Below are positions 8,297-16,091 of a DNA stretch of 43,553 nt, one piece after another. Source of the stretch: Devosia sp. (GTDB taxonomy: Bacteria > Pseudomonadota > Alphaproteobacteria > Rhizobiales > Devosiaceae); assembly GCF_030689745.1 (NCBI RefSeq), contig NZ_JAUYGL010000031.1, positions 1-43,553 of the forward strand, given 5' to 3'. Under the pieces are notes generated by a model. The model was not told the DNA's origin. It did no database searches and was given only the letters and a program-made list of their open reading frames with translations. How positions within the stretch are numbered: position 1 is the first letter of the stretch; each line of letters begins with the position of its first letter. The translations under genes were made by a program, and so were the position numbers.

Positions 8297-8584
8297 TCAG
8301 TGCAGCGTGGCCAGGCCCAGATTGTTCTCGCCGAGCCAGTCATTGACGGAATCTTCGGTGTCGGTCACCAGCAGCGGCGTACCATTGGCCGCCATCAGCA
8401 GCTGATACTCGGTCTCGGCCTCAAACACCGCATCCTCGATCAGCGTGCCCAGCACAGCGCCGGTCACCGGGCGCAGATAGGCCACGGCATCGCCGCCCAG
8501 GGCGGCAAATTGCGCCCGTGTCAGTGATTTCAACGGATGGATCACGCGATCTGCTGCGGCCACGTCGGTTGGTTTTTCATACAT
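8297..8584 (-). CDS. DUF1150 family protein
   Basis: A 95-residue soluble protein of the DUF1150 family, recognised by its core AAADRVIHPLKSLTRAQF and GDAVAYLRPVTG and by its place directly behind an hsp20 gene, which is its usual neighbour in alphaproteobacteria. The function is not known. The genetic link suggests a role in heat stress or in partnership with the small chaperone, but that is inference. AGGAAAGG lies before the ATG. It starts 15 bases after the hsp20 stop and is probably co-transcribed with it from the heat-shock promoter. Confidence 0.85.
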   Translation of the reverse strand: MYEKPTDVAAADRVIHPLKSLTRAQFAALGGDAVAYLRPVTGAVLGTLIEDAVFEAETEYQLLMAANGTPLLVTDTEDSVNDWLGENNLGLATLH

Positions 8585-8599
8585 GGTGTCGGCCTTTCC

Positions 8600-9019
8600 T
8601 CAGATTGAGCGAATTTCGATACGGCGGGCGTTCTTGGGCGCTTGCGGGCGTTCAATGGTAATAACGAGCATACCGTGCCCTAAAGTTGCATCCAGTACCA
8701 TCATGCCATCGGCCAGCAGGAACGAGCGTTGGAATTGTCTGGCGGCAATGCCGCGATGCAGAAACTCCCGTCCTGGCTCGTCCTTCTGCTTGCCGCGCAC
8801 GATGATCTGGCTGTCTTCGGCCAGAACCTCAAGCTCATGGGCGCCAAAACCGGCAACGGCGATGGAAACCACAAAGTGCTCGGTGCCCTGGGCATCGACA
8901 GTGCGCTCAATGTTATAGGGCGGATACCCGTCGGCGGATTTGGCCAACCGATCGACGCGCTCCTCAAAGCTGTCAAAGCCGAGGAGAAATGGGGCGGAAA
9001 ATACCGAAACACGCGTCAT
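8600..9019 (-). CDS. Small heat shock protein, Hsp20 family
   Basis: A 139-residue alpha-crystallin-type holdase that binds unfolding proteins under heat stress. The N-terminus MTRVSVFSAPFLLGFDSFEE resembles IbpA/HspA of rhizobia. The alpha-crystallin domain covers about 32-125 (YPPYNIERT ... FVVSIAVAGF ... LEVLAEDSQIIVRGKQ). The C-terminal tail has I-E-I-R-S-I as a partial IxI/V motif. I chose the ATG at 9019 because AGGA sits 8 bases before it; a GTG two codons upstream is also open. That AGGA is the masked strand of a ROSE-like hairpin, and a sigma-32-like promoter lies 75 bases upstream, so heat control seems to act on both transcription and translation. Confidence 0.93.
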   Translation of the reverse strand: MTRVSVFSAPFLLGFDSFEERVDRLAKSADGYPPYNIERTVDAQGTEHFVVSIAVAGFGAHELEVLAEDSQIIVRGKQKDEPGREFLHRGIAARQFQRSFLLADGMMVLDATLGHGMLVITIERPQAPKNARRIEIRSI

Positions 9020-9027
9020 ACACACCG

Positions 9028-9045
9028 TCCTTGATCGTCAAGCAA
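9028..9045 (-). promoter_or_regulatory. ROSE-like RNA thermometer hairpin over the hsp20 ribosome binding site
   Basis: The minus-strand leader TTGCTTGACGATCAAGGA folds so that UUGCU pairs with the Shine-Dalgarno AGGA with one unpaired G opposite the GG. This is the signature of ROSE elements, in which melting on heating frees the ribosome binding site. The stem continues as UUGA/UCAA with a small CGA loop. A second hairpin (CGATGC, loop CACT, GCAATCG) lies upstream in the same leader, about 9065-9081. The start codon is 8 bases downstream of AGGA. Confidence 0.72.
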
Positions 9046-9093
9046 CGCACCGACACGCGACCCGATTGCAGTGGCATCGCGCGTCTGCCACGA

Positions 9094-9122
9094 ATATGGG
9101 ACCTGCACGCCCATCGTTCAAG
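9094..9122 (-). promoter_or_regulatory. Sigma-32 (heat-shock) promoter for hsp20
   Basis: On the minus strand CTTGAAC (9122-9116) is followed after 14 bases by TCCCATAT (9101-9094), close to the RpoH consensus CTTGAAA-N13/14-CCCCATNT. The predicted start near 9086 gives about a 67-base leader holding the ROSE-like hairpin. Confidence 0.72.
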
Positions 9123-9139
9123 GTCGAGGTTTTGCTGCC

Positions 9140-9988
9140 GTGTCCCACACCGTTTCCATCATCACGCCGGCCTTTCGGGCCCAGCCCACCATATTGGCCA
9201 CCGTGCGCTCCGTGCTGGCGCAAACCCATGCCGATTGGCGCCTCTGGCTCATTGCCGATGATGACTTTGACTATGCCGGGCTGCTGGCCGAGGCCGGGCT
9301 GGACGACAGCCGCATCCTGCATCTGAGCAGCGGCGGCGTCGGGCTGGGTGCCGCCACCGCCCGCAATCGCGCGCTGGAGCGTCTCGACACCCCGTTTGCT
9401 GCCATTCTCGATGCCGATGACCGGCTCAAGCCGCAAAAGCTCGAATTGGCTGTTGAGGCCCTCGCCGAGCACGCCATTGTCACCACCGCGCTCGATGTGA
9501 TGGACGAAGCGTTCAATCATCTGCGTTTTGTCGGGCAGGGGCCCGATCGGGCGCTGACGCCGGGCCAGCACAAATGGGTCAGCCTCTCCATGGATTCAAT
9601 GCTGGTCTGGGATCGCCGCCGCGCCGATGGCCGCTATGACTCCACCATGAGCAATATGACCGATCTGGAATTCCTGCTGCAGCTCTATCGCCAGGTGCCG
9701 GCCTCGTTTCATCTGGGCACGCCGCTGCACGATTACATCAAGCGCAGCGCCTCGATGAGCAATGGCGCCAATGTCGCTGCCGGCATGATCGCCTCAAAGA
9801 CCACGCTGCTGCAGCGCCTGCGCGCCGGCTTTTACGGCCTGCCGGCTGAGGATGTCGCCGGGCTCGAACAATTCCTCGACATTTCGCTGGCCGCCGAGCC
9901 CCTCTATGGCCCCGCCCTGGCCGCACAGCCGGGCCTGCTGTTTGAGGATCACCTGGAACCCAGGCTCGCCCAGGCAAAACGCGCCTAG
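9140..9988 (+). CDS. Family 2 glycosyltransferase
   Basis: A 282-residue GT-A fold glycosyltransferase that should move a sugar from a nucleotide-sugar to an unknown acceptor in the cytoplasm or at the membrane. It opens with [20 protein letters not shown], the typical nucleotide-binding start, and has the metal-binding D-x-D in [10 protein letters not shown] (about residues 92-101). No membrane helix is seen. I chose the GTG at 9140 because AGGTCGAGG precedes it. An upstream GTG at 9071 would add 23 residues and run through the divergent heat-shock promoter. The gene stands alone between two unrelated units, so the substrate cannot be inferred. Confidence 0.82.
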   Translation: MSHTVSIITPAFRAQPTILATVRSVLAQTHADWRLWLIADDDFDYAGLLAEAGLDDSRILHLSSGGVGLGAATARNRALERLDTPFAAILDADDRLKPQKLELAVEALAEHAIVTTALDVMDEAFNHLRFVGQGPDRALTPGQHKWVSLSMDSMLVWDRRRADGRYDSTMSNMTDLEFLLQLYRQVPASFHLGTPLHDYIKRSASMSNGANVAAGMIASKTTLLQRLRAGFYGLPAEDVAGLEQFLDISLAAEPLYGPALAAQPGLLFEDHLEPRLAQAKRA

Positions 9989-10043
9989 CCTGAGACCGGC
10001 GCGGGCCAGGCTGGCACGCGGCGTCAGACTCTGCTTGAGCCTC

Positions 10044-10071
10044 TTGCTCTGTCCCCGGTTTCCGCTTATAG
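10044..10071 (+). promoter_or_regulatory. Candidate housekeeping promoter for rpmI-rplT
   Basis: TTGCTC (10044-10049) and TTATAG (10066-10071) are 16 bases apart and lie about 100 bases before rpmI. This is the best -35/-10 pair in the gap. Confidence 0.42.
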
Positions 10072-10085
10072 AGCCAACTTCTCCG

Positions 10086-10118
10086 GATCGCCCGGCCAAC
10101 AGGCATGCCGTGGCGATC
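10086..10118 (+). promoter_or_regulatory. Stem-loop in the rpmI leader
   Basis: GATCGCC (10086-10092) pairs with GGCGATC (10112-10118), and the stem continues as CGGC/GCCG across one bulged base, around a 10-base loop. It lies about 50 bases before the rpmI start and could be a ribosomal-protein autoregulatory site. That role is an inference from position only. Confidence 0.38.
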
Positions 10119-10169
10119 TCTGAATGCGATGGGCCAAATCCATCCAATCTTCTTATAAGGACCCGCAAA

Positions 10170-10370
10170 ATGCCCAAGATGAAGACGAAGTCTGGCGCCA
10201 AAAAGCGTTTCAGTTTCACAGCGACCGGTCGGGTCAAGGCAGGCGTCGCCGGCAAGCGCCACCGCCTGATCAACCACAACGCCAAGTACATTCGCACGAA
10301 CCGCGGTACCAAGATCCTGTCCAAGGGCGACGAGGGTCTGGTCAAGTGGTACATGCCGTACAATCGCTAA
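10170..10370 (+). CDS. rpmI: 50S ribosomal protein L35
   Basis: A 66-residue basic protein of the large ribosomal subunit, with the family start [14 protein letters not shown] and end [11 protein letters not shown]. The ATG follows AAGGA by 8 bases. A longer in-frame extension upstream is open but lies in the non-conserved leader. The rplT gene begins 20 bases downstream, the universal pairing. The infC gene, which often precedes rpmI, is not here; a glycosyltransferase gene is. Confidence 0.97.
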   Translation: MPKMKTKSGAKKRFSFTATGRVKAGVAGKRHRLINHNAKYIRTNRGTKILSKGDEGLVKWYMPYNR

Positions 10371-10390
10371 CGCTGAAAGGAAGCTGACAC

Positions 10391-10792
10391 ATGTCACGCG
10401 TTAAAAGAGGCGTTACCAATCACGCCCGCCACAAAAAAGTTCTCAAGGCTGCTGAAGGCTATTATGGCCGCCGCAAGTCGACGATTCGCATCGCCAAGCA
10501 GGCCGTCGAAAAGGCCGGCCAGTATGCCTATCGCGATCGTCGCATCAAGAAGCGCAATTTCCGCGCCCTCTGGATCCAGCGCATCAATGCTGCCGTGCGC
10601 GACCAGGGCCTGACCTATGGTCGATTTATCGACGGCCTCAGCAAAGCTGAGATTGCTGTCGATCGTAAGGTGCTGAGCGATCTCGCGATCACCCAGCCTG
10701 AAGCGTTCGCCGTGCTGGTCACCAAGGCCAAGGCTGCTCTGGCGTATCTGGAAGACGTGGACACTGTTACCCACGCTCGCGTCACCGCCTAA
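10391..10792 (+). CDS. rplT: 50S ribosomal protein L20
   Basis: A 133-residue protein that binds 23S rRNA and is needed early in large-subunit assembly. It matches the family across its length: [19 protein letters not shown] at the start, [20 protein letters not shown], and [26 protein letters not shown] lies before the ATG. In other bacteria L20 represses its own operon by binding the leader, and the stem-loop before rpmI would be the place to look. A strong terminator hairpin follows 31 bases after the stop. Confidence 0.97.
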   Translation: MSRVKRGVTNHARHKKVLKAAEGYYGRRKSTIRIAKQAVEKAGQYAYRDRRIKKRNFRALWIQRINAAVRDQGLTYGRFIDGLSKAEIAVDRKVLSDLAITQPEAFAVLVTKAKAALAYLEDVDTVTHARVTA

Positions 10793-10822
10793 CTCTCCCC
10801 AGCTTCGCTGAGGTCGATTTTG

Positions 10823-10862
10823 ACGCCTTGCGCCGCCCTTTGGGCTGGCGCGGGGCGTTTCT
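10823..10862 (+). terminator. Intrinsic terminator after rplT
   Basis: ACGCCTTGCGCC (10823-10834) pairs with GGCGCGGGGCGT (10847-10858) over 12 bp including two G-U pairs, with an inner GCCC-TTT-GGGC. It is followed by TTTCTGTTTGTT. It most likely ends the rpmI-rplT transcript. An attenuator for pheS is less likely because no leader peptide is seen before it. Confidence 0.8.
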
Positions 10863-10916
10863 GTTTGTTGGCACCGGCCTCTTTTACCCTTCTCCCTCAA
10901 CAGGAGACGGACGACC

Positions 10917-10979
10917 ATGCAATTTGCACCTGACTCTGCTGGCTCAAAATGCTCTAAAGCCCGCAAAACGACCGAATGA
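10917..10979 (+). CDS. Possible 20-residue leader ORF before pheS
   Basis: An ATG at 10917 with an excellent AGGAGA 9 bases upstream opens a 20-codon frame ([20 protein letters not shown]) that stops 7 bases before the pheS start. The pheS start itself has only a weak ribosome binding site (TGAGAA), so reading of this short frame could deliver ribosomes to pheS. It contains just one phenylalanine codon and so does not look like a classical Phe attenuator peptide. It may be chance. Confidence 0.35.
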   Translation: MQFAPDSAGSKCSKARKTTE

Positions 10980-10986
10980 GAATGCC

Positions 10987-12117
10987 ATGTCTCTCGATAC
11001 CCAGATCGACACCCTGCGCAGCGACCTCAGCGCTGCCATTGCCGCAGCCGCCGATGAGGCCGCGCTCGATACCGTCCGCGTCTCTGCCCTGGGCAAGAAA
11101 GGCAGCGTCTCGGCGCTGCTGGCTTCGCTCGGCGCCATGGCCCCCGAGGAGCGCAAAAGCGCCGGCCCGGCCATCAATGGCCTCAAGGTCGAGATCGCCG
11201 GGCTTGTCGACGCCAAGAGCAACGAACTCAAAGCCGCCGCGCTCGACGCCCGCCTGCGCGCCGAAACCCTCGATGTCACCCTGCCAGTCCAGCCCGCGCC
11301 CACCGCGCGCGGCCGCATCCACCCGATCAGCCAGACCATTGACGAGATCACCGCGATCTTCTCCGACATGGGCTTTTCGATCGCCGAAGGTCCCGATATC
11401 GAGACCGATTATCTCAATTTCACCGCGCTGAATTTCCCCGAAGGCCATCCGGCCCGGGAAATGCACGACACCTTCTTCATGAAGCCCGGCCCCGATGGCG
11501 TCAAAAAGGTGCTGCGCACCCACACCTCGCCGGTGCAGATGCGCGTCATGCAGAAAACCAATGAAAAGCCCGCCGCGGCCTATCTCACCCCCGCCATGGA
11601 TCCGCCGATCCGCGTCGTCATGCCCGGCCGCACCTATCGCAATGATAGCGATCAGACCCACACCCCGATGTTCCATCAGGTCGAGGGCCTCGTTATCGAC
11701 AAATCGAGCCATATCGGCCAGCTGCGCTGGGTGCTCGAGGAGTTCCTCAAGGCCTATTTCGAGGTCCCCAACGTCACCCTGCGCTTCCGCCCCAGCTTCT
11801 TCCCCTTCACGGAACCCAGCATGGAAGTGGACGTGCAGTGCGACCGCTCCGGCAGCGAAGTCAAGATCGGCGAAGGCAGCGACTGGCTCGAGATCCTGGG
11901 CTGCGGCATGGTCCATCCCAATGTCATCGCCAATGCCGGCCTCGACCCCGAAATCTACCAGGGCTTTGCCTGGGGCATGGGCCTCGACCGCATCGCCATG
12001 CTGAAATACGGCATGCCCGACCTGCGCGCCTTCTTTGACGCCGACCAGCGCTGGCTCGACCATTACGGCTTCCGCCCGCTGGACCTGCCGACCCTGTTCG
12101 GTGGGTTGAGCAGCTAG
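10987..12117 (+). CDS. pheS: Phenylalanyl-tRNA synthetase alpha subunit
   Basis: The 376-residue catalytic subunit of the alpha2-beta2 enzyme that charges tRNA-Phe. An N-terminal coiled-coil arm (about 1-95) recognises the tRNA, and the class II aminoacylation domain follows ([10 protein letters not shown] at about 106; motif 2 around [13 protein letters not shown]; motif 3 with [14 protein letters not shown] near residues 326-339). The start is set at 10987 where the family sequence [14 protein letters not shown] begins; the frame is open further upstream but crosses a terminator hairpin. The partner pheT is separated from it by a single exonuclease gene. Confidence 0.95.
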   Translation: MSLDTQIDTLRSDLSAAIAAAADEAALDTVRVSALGKKGSVSALLASLGAMAPEERKSAGPAINGLKVEIAGLVDAKSNELKAAALDARLRAETLDVTLPVQPAPTARGRIHPISQTIDEITAIFSDMGFSIAEGPDIETDYLNFTALNFPEGHPAREMHDTFFMKPGPDGVKKVLRTHTSPVQMRVMQKTNEKPAAAYLTPAMDPPIRVVMPGRTYRNDSDQTHTPMFHQVEGLVIDKSSHIGQLRWVLEEFLKAYFEVPNVTLRFRPSFFPFTEPSMEVDVQCDRSGSEVKIGEGSDWLEILGCGMVHPNVIANAGLDPEIYQGFAWGMGLDRIAMLKYGMPDLRAFFDADQRWLDHYGFRPLDLPTLFGGLSS

Positions 12118-12119
12118 CC

Positions 12120-12752
12120 ATGACTGACGCGCCAGACCATGCGATTTTCATCGTCACCGATATTGAAGCCGATGGCCCCACGCCCTTGCGCCATTCCATG
12201 CTCAGTTTTGCCTCGGTCGCCATTGATGCCGATGGCCAGCGCTATGGCGAGTTCGAGGCCGTGCTGGAGCCGCGCGCCGACAAGACGCAAAGCCCGATGA
12301 CCATGGATTGGTGGGCCACCCAGCCCGAAGCCTGGGCGGCAGCCACCACCGGCGCCGAGCCGGCCGAGATCGTCATGCCGCGCTATGCCGATTGGGTCGA
12401 CAGCCTGCCCGGTCCCTGCGTCTTTGCCGCCGCGCCGATGATGTTTGACGGGCTGTGGATGGACCATTATCTCGACAGCTTCGCCGATACCCGCGTGCTG
12501 GGCGGCCCCTTTGCCCAGCGCCAGATATTCAAGGGCGGCGGGGTCTGTCTTTACACCATGGCCGGCACGCTGCGCGGCGTCCCCTATCCGCAATGGGGCA
12601 TGAGCCGGCTGCCCGCCGAGTTCTTTGGTCACATCGCCCATACCCATAAAGCCATCGACGATGCCCGCGGCTTTGCCAATGTGCTCGTTGAACTGATGAA
12701 AATTTCCCGCGCTCTGCCGCCGATCTCCGGCAGCCAGAGCGACTTCCGCTAA
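12120..12752 (+). CDS. DnaQ-like 3'-5' exonuclease between pheS and pheT
   Basis: A 210-residue protein with a DEDDh exonuclease pattern: D14 and E16 in VTDIEADG, an aspartate in MMFDGLWMD (about residue 106) and the H-x4-D element in HTHKAIDDARG (about 179-189). The fold is that of DNA polymerase III epsilon and RNase T, and the substrate (RNA or DNA) is not known. It starts two bases after the pheS stop and ends 12 bases before pheT, so it is surely part of the phe operon. Interruption of pheST by such a gene is not the usual E. coli order. Confidence is good for the fold and low for the role. Confidence 0.78.
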   Translation: MTDAPDHAIFIVTDIEADGPTPLRHSMLSFASVAIDADGQRYGEFEAVLEPRADKTQSPMTMDWWATQPEAWAAATTGAEPAEIVMPRYADWVDSLPGPCVFAAAPMMFDGLWMDHYLDSFADTRVLGGPFAQRQIFKGGGVCLYTMAGTLRGVPYPQWGMSRLPAEFFGHIAHTHKAIDDARGFANVLVELMKISRALPPISGSQSDFR

Positions 12753-12764
12753 GGTGCCGATCTC

Positions 12765-15185
12765 ATGAAATTCACCCTCGACTGGCTCAAGCAGCACCTC
12801 GATACCGATGCGTCGGCGACCGAGATCGCCACCACGCTGACCTTGATCGGGCTCGAACTCGAAGGCATGGAAGATCAGGGCAAGGCCTTTTCCAGCTTCG
12901 TCACCGCCCATATCGTCTCGGCCGAACAGCACCCCAATGCCGACAAGCTGCGCGTCTGCAAGGTCGATGCCGGCACCGGCGAACTGATCGACGTGGTCTG
13001 CGGCGCCCCCAATGCCCGCACCGGCCTCAAATCGGTGTTCGCCGCCCCCGGCACCTATATTCCGGGCAAGGACATGACCATCGGCAAGGGCAATATCCGC
13101 GGCCAGGTCAGCAATGGCATGCTGTGCTCGGATGCCGAGCTCGAACTGTCAGACAACCATGACGGCATTATCGAGCTGCCCGCCGATGCGCCGATCGGGG
13201 TGCCCTATGACCAATATGCTGGCATTGGTGGCGTGGTGTTCGACATTTCCATCACCCCCAATCGCGGCGACGCCACCGGCGTCTATGGCATTGCCCGCGA
13301 TCTGGCCGCCTATGGCCTGGGTACGCTCAAAGCCACCGACATGTCGCCGGTCCCCTCCAGGGGGCCCAGCCCGATTCTGCCGCTGCCGCAGCAATTCAGC
13401 GCCGATGAGCCCAAGACCATTCGCCGCTTTGGCGGCCGCTATATCAAGGGGGTCAGGAATGGCCCGTCTCCCGCCTGGCTGCAGCAGCGCCTGCGCGCCG
13501 TTGGCCTGCGCCCCATCAACGCCATTGTCGATATCACCAATCTCGTTTCGCTTGGCTGGGGCCGCCCGCTGCACGCCTATGACGCCGACAAGATCGTTGG
13601 CCAGCCCGTGCTGCGCAACGCCCGCAATGAGGCGTTCGAGGCGCTCGACAACAAGGTCTATACGCTCGACGAGACCATGACCGTCATCGCCGATGATCTC
13701 GGTCCGCTCTGCCTCGGTGGCATTATGGGCGGCGTGCGCTCCGGCGTCACCGAAGCCACCACCAATGTCTTCATGGAATGCGCCAGCTGGGACCCCGATC
13801 TGGTCGCCCGCACCGGCCGCAAGACCGGCATTGTCTCCGATGCCCGCTATCGCCTCGAACGCCATGTCGATCCGGCTTTGACCGATCCCGGTCTGGAACT
13901 GGCCACCCGCCTCGTGCTCGAGCTTTGCGGTGGCGAGCCGATGGAGCCTGCCATTTCCGGCGACGATATCTACCCCAATACCGTGGTCGATTTTCCGCTG
14001 TCCGAAGTCAAACGCCTCACCGGTCTCGATGTCGAGCCGATGATTATTACCGCCATCCTCACCAGGCTCGGCTTCGAGCTGACCGCCAAGGGCGACAGCT
14101 TCACCGTCAAGGTGCCCAGCTGGCGCCCCGACGTGACGCTGAAGGCCGATCTGGTCGAGGAAGTCATGCGCATGGTCGGCGTCGACAATATCCCGGTCGA
14201 GCCGCTGGCCCGTCTCAGTCACGTCGCGCCGCGCATGCTGACCACCATCCAGAACCGCCGCCGCATCGCCCGCCGGGCGCTGGCGTCGCGCGGTCTCGAT
14301 GAGGCGGTGACCTGGAGCTTCATCAGCCATGATGAAGCCACCCGTTTTGGCGGTGGTCAGGAAAGCCTGCAGCTGGCCAATGCCATCGCCGCTGACATGA
14401 CCGATATGCGCCCCTCGCTGCTGCCGGGCCTGCTCGCCGCGGCCCGTCGCAATGCCAATCGCGGCATTGATGATCTGGGCCTGTTCGAAGTCGGCCAGGT
14501 TTTCCTCTCCGCCAGTCCCGAGGGCCAGCACACCTATGCCAGCGGCATTCGCACCGGCACGGCCAGGCTCACCGGCGCGGGCCGCCACTGGTCGGGCAAG
14601 GCCGACAAGGTTGGCGTGTTCGACGCCAAGGCCGATCTGGCCGCCGCGCTCGATGCGCTCGGCATTGATATCGACAAGGTCCAGATCCTGGCCGAACCCG
14701 CGCCCTGGAGCCATCCCGGTCGTGGTGGCCGCATCGCGCTGGGCCCCAGGATCACTCTGGGCTGGTTCGGCGAACTGCACCCGGCCATGGCCGCCGAGCT
14801 CGACATTGATTTCCCCGTCGCCGCCTTCGAGATCGACCTCGATGCCATCCCCGAGCCGCGCCAGAAAGCCACGAGGACCAAGCCGGCTCTGGCGCTGTCA
14901 TCCCTGATGCCGCTCACCCGCGACTTTGCCTTTGTGGTCGATGCTTCGGTCACGGCCGCCACCATCCTCCGCGCCGCCCGCGGTGCCGACAAGGCGCTGA
15001 TCAAGGACGTCACCATCTTTGACGTCTTCGAGGGTGCCCATCTCGGCGAAGGCAGGAAGTCGGTCGCCATCGCCGTCACCATCCAGCCCAGCGACAAGAC
15101 CCTGACCGACGAGGACATCGACAGGATCTCCGCCGCCATCGTCGCCGCCGTCACCAAATCCACCGGCGGCGTGCTGCGGGCATAG
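12765..15185 (+). CDS. pheT: Phenylalanyl-tRNA synthetase beta subunit
   Basis: An 806-residue beta subunit, full length. Domains in order are the EMAP-like tRNA-binding domain (about 39-150, with AEQHPNADKLRVCKVDAG), the B3/B4 editing domain that removes mischarged tyrosine (about 210-380), B5 (about 405-475), the class-II-like core, and the C-terminal ferredoxin-fold anticodon-binding domain (about 710-805, LTRDFAFVVD to the end). The ITPNRGDATG motif near residue 164 is typical. AAGG lies before the ATG. A REP-like repeat follows the gene. Confidence 0.96.
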   Translation: MKFTLDWLKQHLDTDASATEIATTLTLIGLELEGMEDQGKAFSSFVTAHIVSAEQHPNADKLRVCKVDAGTGELIDVVCGAPNARTGLKSVFAAPGTYIPGKDMTIGKGNIRGQVSNGMLCSDAELELSDNHDGIIELPADAPIGVPYDQYAGIGGVVFDISITPNRGDATGVYGIARDLAAYGLGTLKATDMSPVPSRGPSPILPLPQQFSADEPKTIRRFGGRYIKGVRNGPSPAWLQQRLRAVGLRPINAIVDITNLVSLGWGRPLHAYDADKIVGQPVLRNARNEAFEALDNKVYTLDETMTVIADDLGPLCLGGIMGGVRSGVTEATTNVFMECASWDPDLVARTGRKTGIVSDARYRLERHVDPALTDPGLELATRLVLELCGGEPMEPAISGDDIYPNTVVDFPLSEVKRLTGLDVEPMIITAILTRLGFELTAKGDSFTVKVPSWRPDVTLKADLVEEVMRMVGVDNIPVEPLARLSHVAPRMLTTIQNRRRIARRALASRGLDEAVTWSFISHDEATRFGGGQESLQLANAIAADMTDMRPSLLPGLLAAARRNANRGIDDLGLFEVGQVFLSASPEGQHTYASGIRTGTARLTGAGRHWSGKADKVGVFDAKADLAAALDALGIDIDKVQILAEPAPWSHPGRGGRIALGPRITLGWFGELHPAMAAELDIDFPVAAFEIDLDAIPEPRQKATRTKPALALSSLMPLTRDFAFVVDASVTAATILRAARGADKALIKDVTIFDVFEGAHLGEGRKSVAIAVTIQPSDKTLTDEDIDRISAAIVAAVTKSTGGVLRA

Positions 15186-15219
15186 CGGGCGCACCGTTTC
15201 GCCCCGCCCACGGAGCGGC

Positions 15220-15316
15220 ACCTCCCCCTCGACGGGGGAGGTTGGGAGGGGGTGTGAGAGCCCCGATACCGGGGCGCCCATCCCCCCTCCCTGACCCTCC
15301 CCGCAAGGGGGAGGGT
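15220..15316. repeat. REP-like palindromic repeat between pheT and the murU-like gene
   Basis: Three hairpins stand in a row: ACCTCCCCC/GGGGGAGGT (15220-15242), GCCCCG/CGGGGC (15260-15275) and ACCCTCCCC/GGGGAGGGT (15294-15316). In addition GGGAGGGGG near 15244-15252 can pair with CCCCCCTCCC near 15282-15291, so the whole unit can fold into one branched structure. Related copies lie at 24799 and 42987. Confidence 0.75.
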
Positions 15317-15386
15317 GTCGACTGCTAAATCGGTGCAGCGGTCTACAGCTCTTGCCTCGGCGACGGTGTACGGCTCTTATCCCGAC

Positions 15387-16091
15387 ATGACCGAACCCAG
15401 CCGATTCCCCGATGTGATGCTGCTGGCCGCGGGCCTGGGCACCCGCCTGCGCCCCATTACCGATTCAATTCCCAAGCCGCTGGTGCCGGTGGCCGGCGTG
15501 CCGCTGATCGAGCGGGTGATGGACAATGCCAGGGCCGAGGGCGCCCGGCGCTTTGTCGCCAATGCCCATTACCGCGCTGACCAGTTGCTGGCCCATTTTG
15601 GCGGCCTGCTCAAGGTCAGTCGCGAGGACGAGCTTCTCGATACCGGCGGCGGCGTCAAGCGCGCTCTGCCCATGCTGCTGTCGGACCCCATTCTGGTGAT
15701 GAATACCGACGCCTTCTGGCCCGCCGGCAGCGACACCCCTCTCGCCCGCATGCTGGCGCGCTTTGACGAGCGCACCGACATGGTGCTGCTTTGCGTGCAC
15801 CCGCGCGACGCCGCCGGCTTTGCCCGCAGCCATGATTTCTGCCTGTCGCCGCACGGCACCATTACCCGCGATACCGGCGCGCCGGTGATCTATGGCGGCG
15901 TGGCGCTGATGGGCAAAGCCCTGTTCAACAATACCCCCGACGGCGCCTTCTCGCTCAACCATCTGTTCGAGCAGTGCCTCGAGCGCGAATCCCTTTATGG
16001 CGTTGCGCTCAATGCCCCCTGGTTTCATGTCGGCGACGCGGCTGGCCTTGCCACAGCCGAAGCGCGGCTCGTCGCGCCGGCCGCGCCATGA
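15387..16091 (+). CDS. MurU-like sugar-1-phosphate nucleotidyltransferase
   Basis: A 234-residue nucleotidyltransferase with the signature AAGLGTRLRP followed by PKPLVPVAGVPL (residues 14-39) and the metal-binding NTDAFW. Relatives beside addAB make UDP-MurNAc from MurNAc-1-phosphate in cell-wall recycling (MurU), normally working with an adjacent sugar kinase (AmgK). That kinase and tsaE, which usually stand just upstream, are missing here; a REP repeat and pheT take their place. The ATG at 15387 is chosen because the family begins there; a GTG at 15315 lies within the repeat end. The stop overlaps the addB start (ATGA). Confidence 0.85.
   Translation: MTEPSRFPDVMLLAAGLGTRLRPITDSIPKPLVPVAGVPLIERVMDNARAEGARRFVANAHYRADQLLAHFGGLLKVSREDELLDTGGGVKRALPMLLSDPILVMNTDAFWPAGSDTPLARMLARFDERTDMVLLCVHPRDAAGFARSHDFCLSPHGTITRDTGAPVIYGGVALMGKALFNNTPDGAFSLNHLFEQCLERESLYGVALNAPWFHVGDAAGLATAEARLVAPAAP

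Noticed and set aside
10823..10862. Phe attenuator controlling pheS
   Set aside because: No Phe-rich leader peptide lies before the hairpin, which begins 31 bases after the rplT stop; a plain rplT terminator explains it.
15220..15316. CRISPR array
   Set aside because: The repeats are inverted palindromes of differing sequence with no regular spacers, and no cas gene is present.
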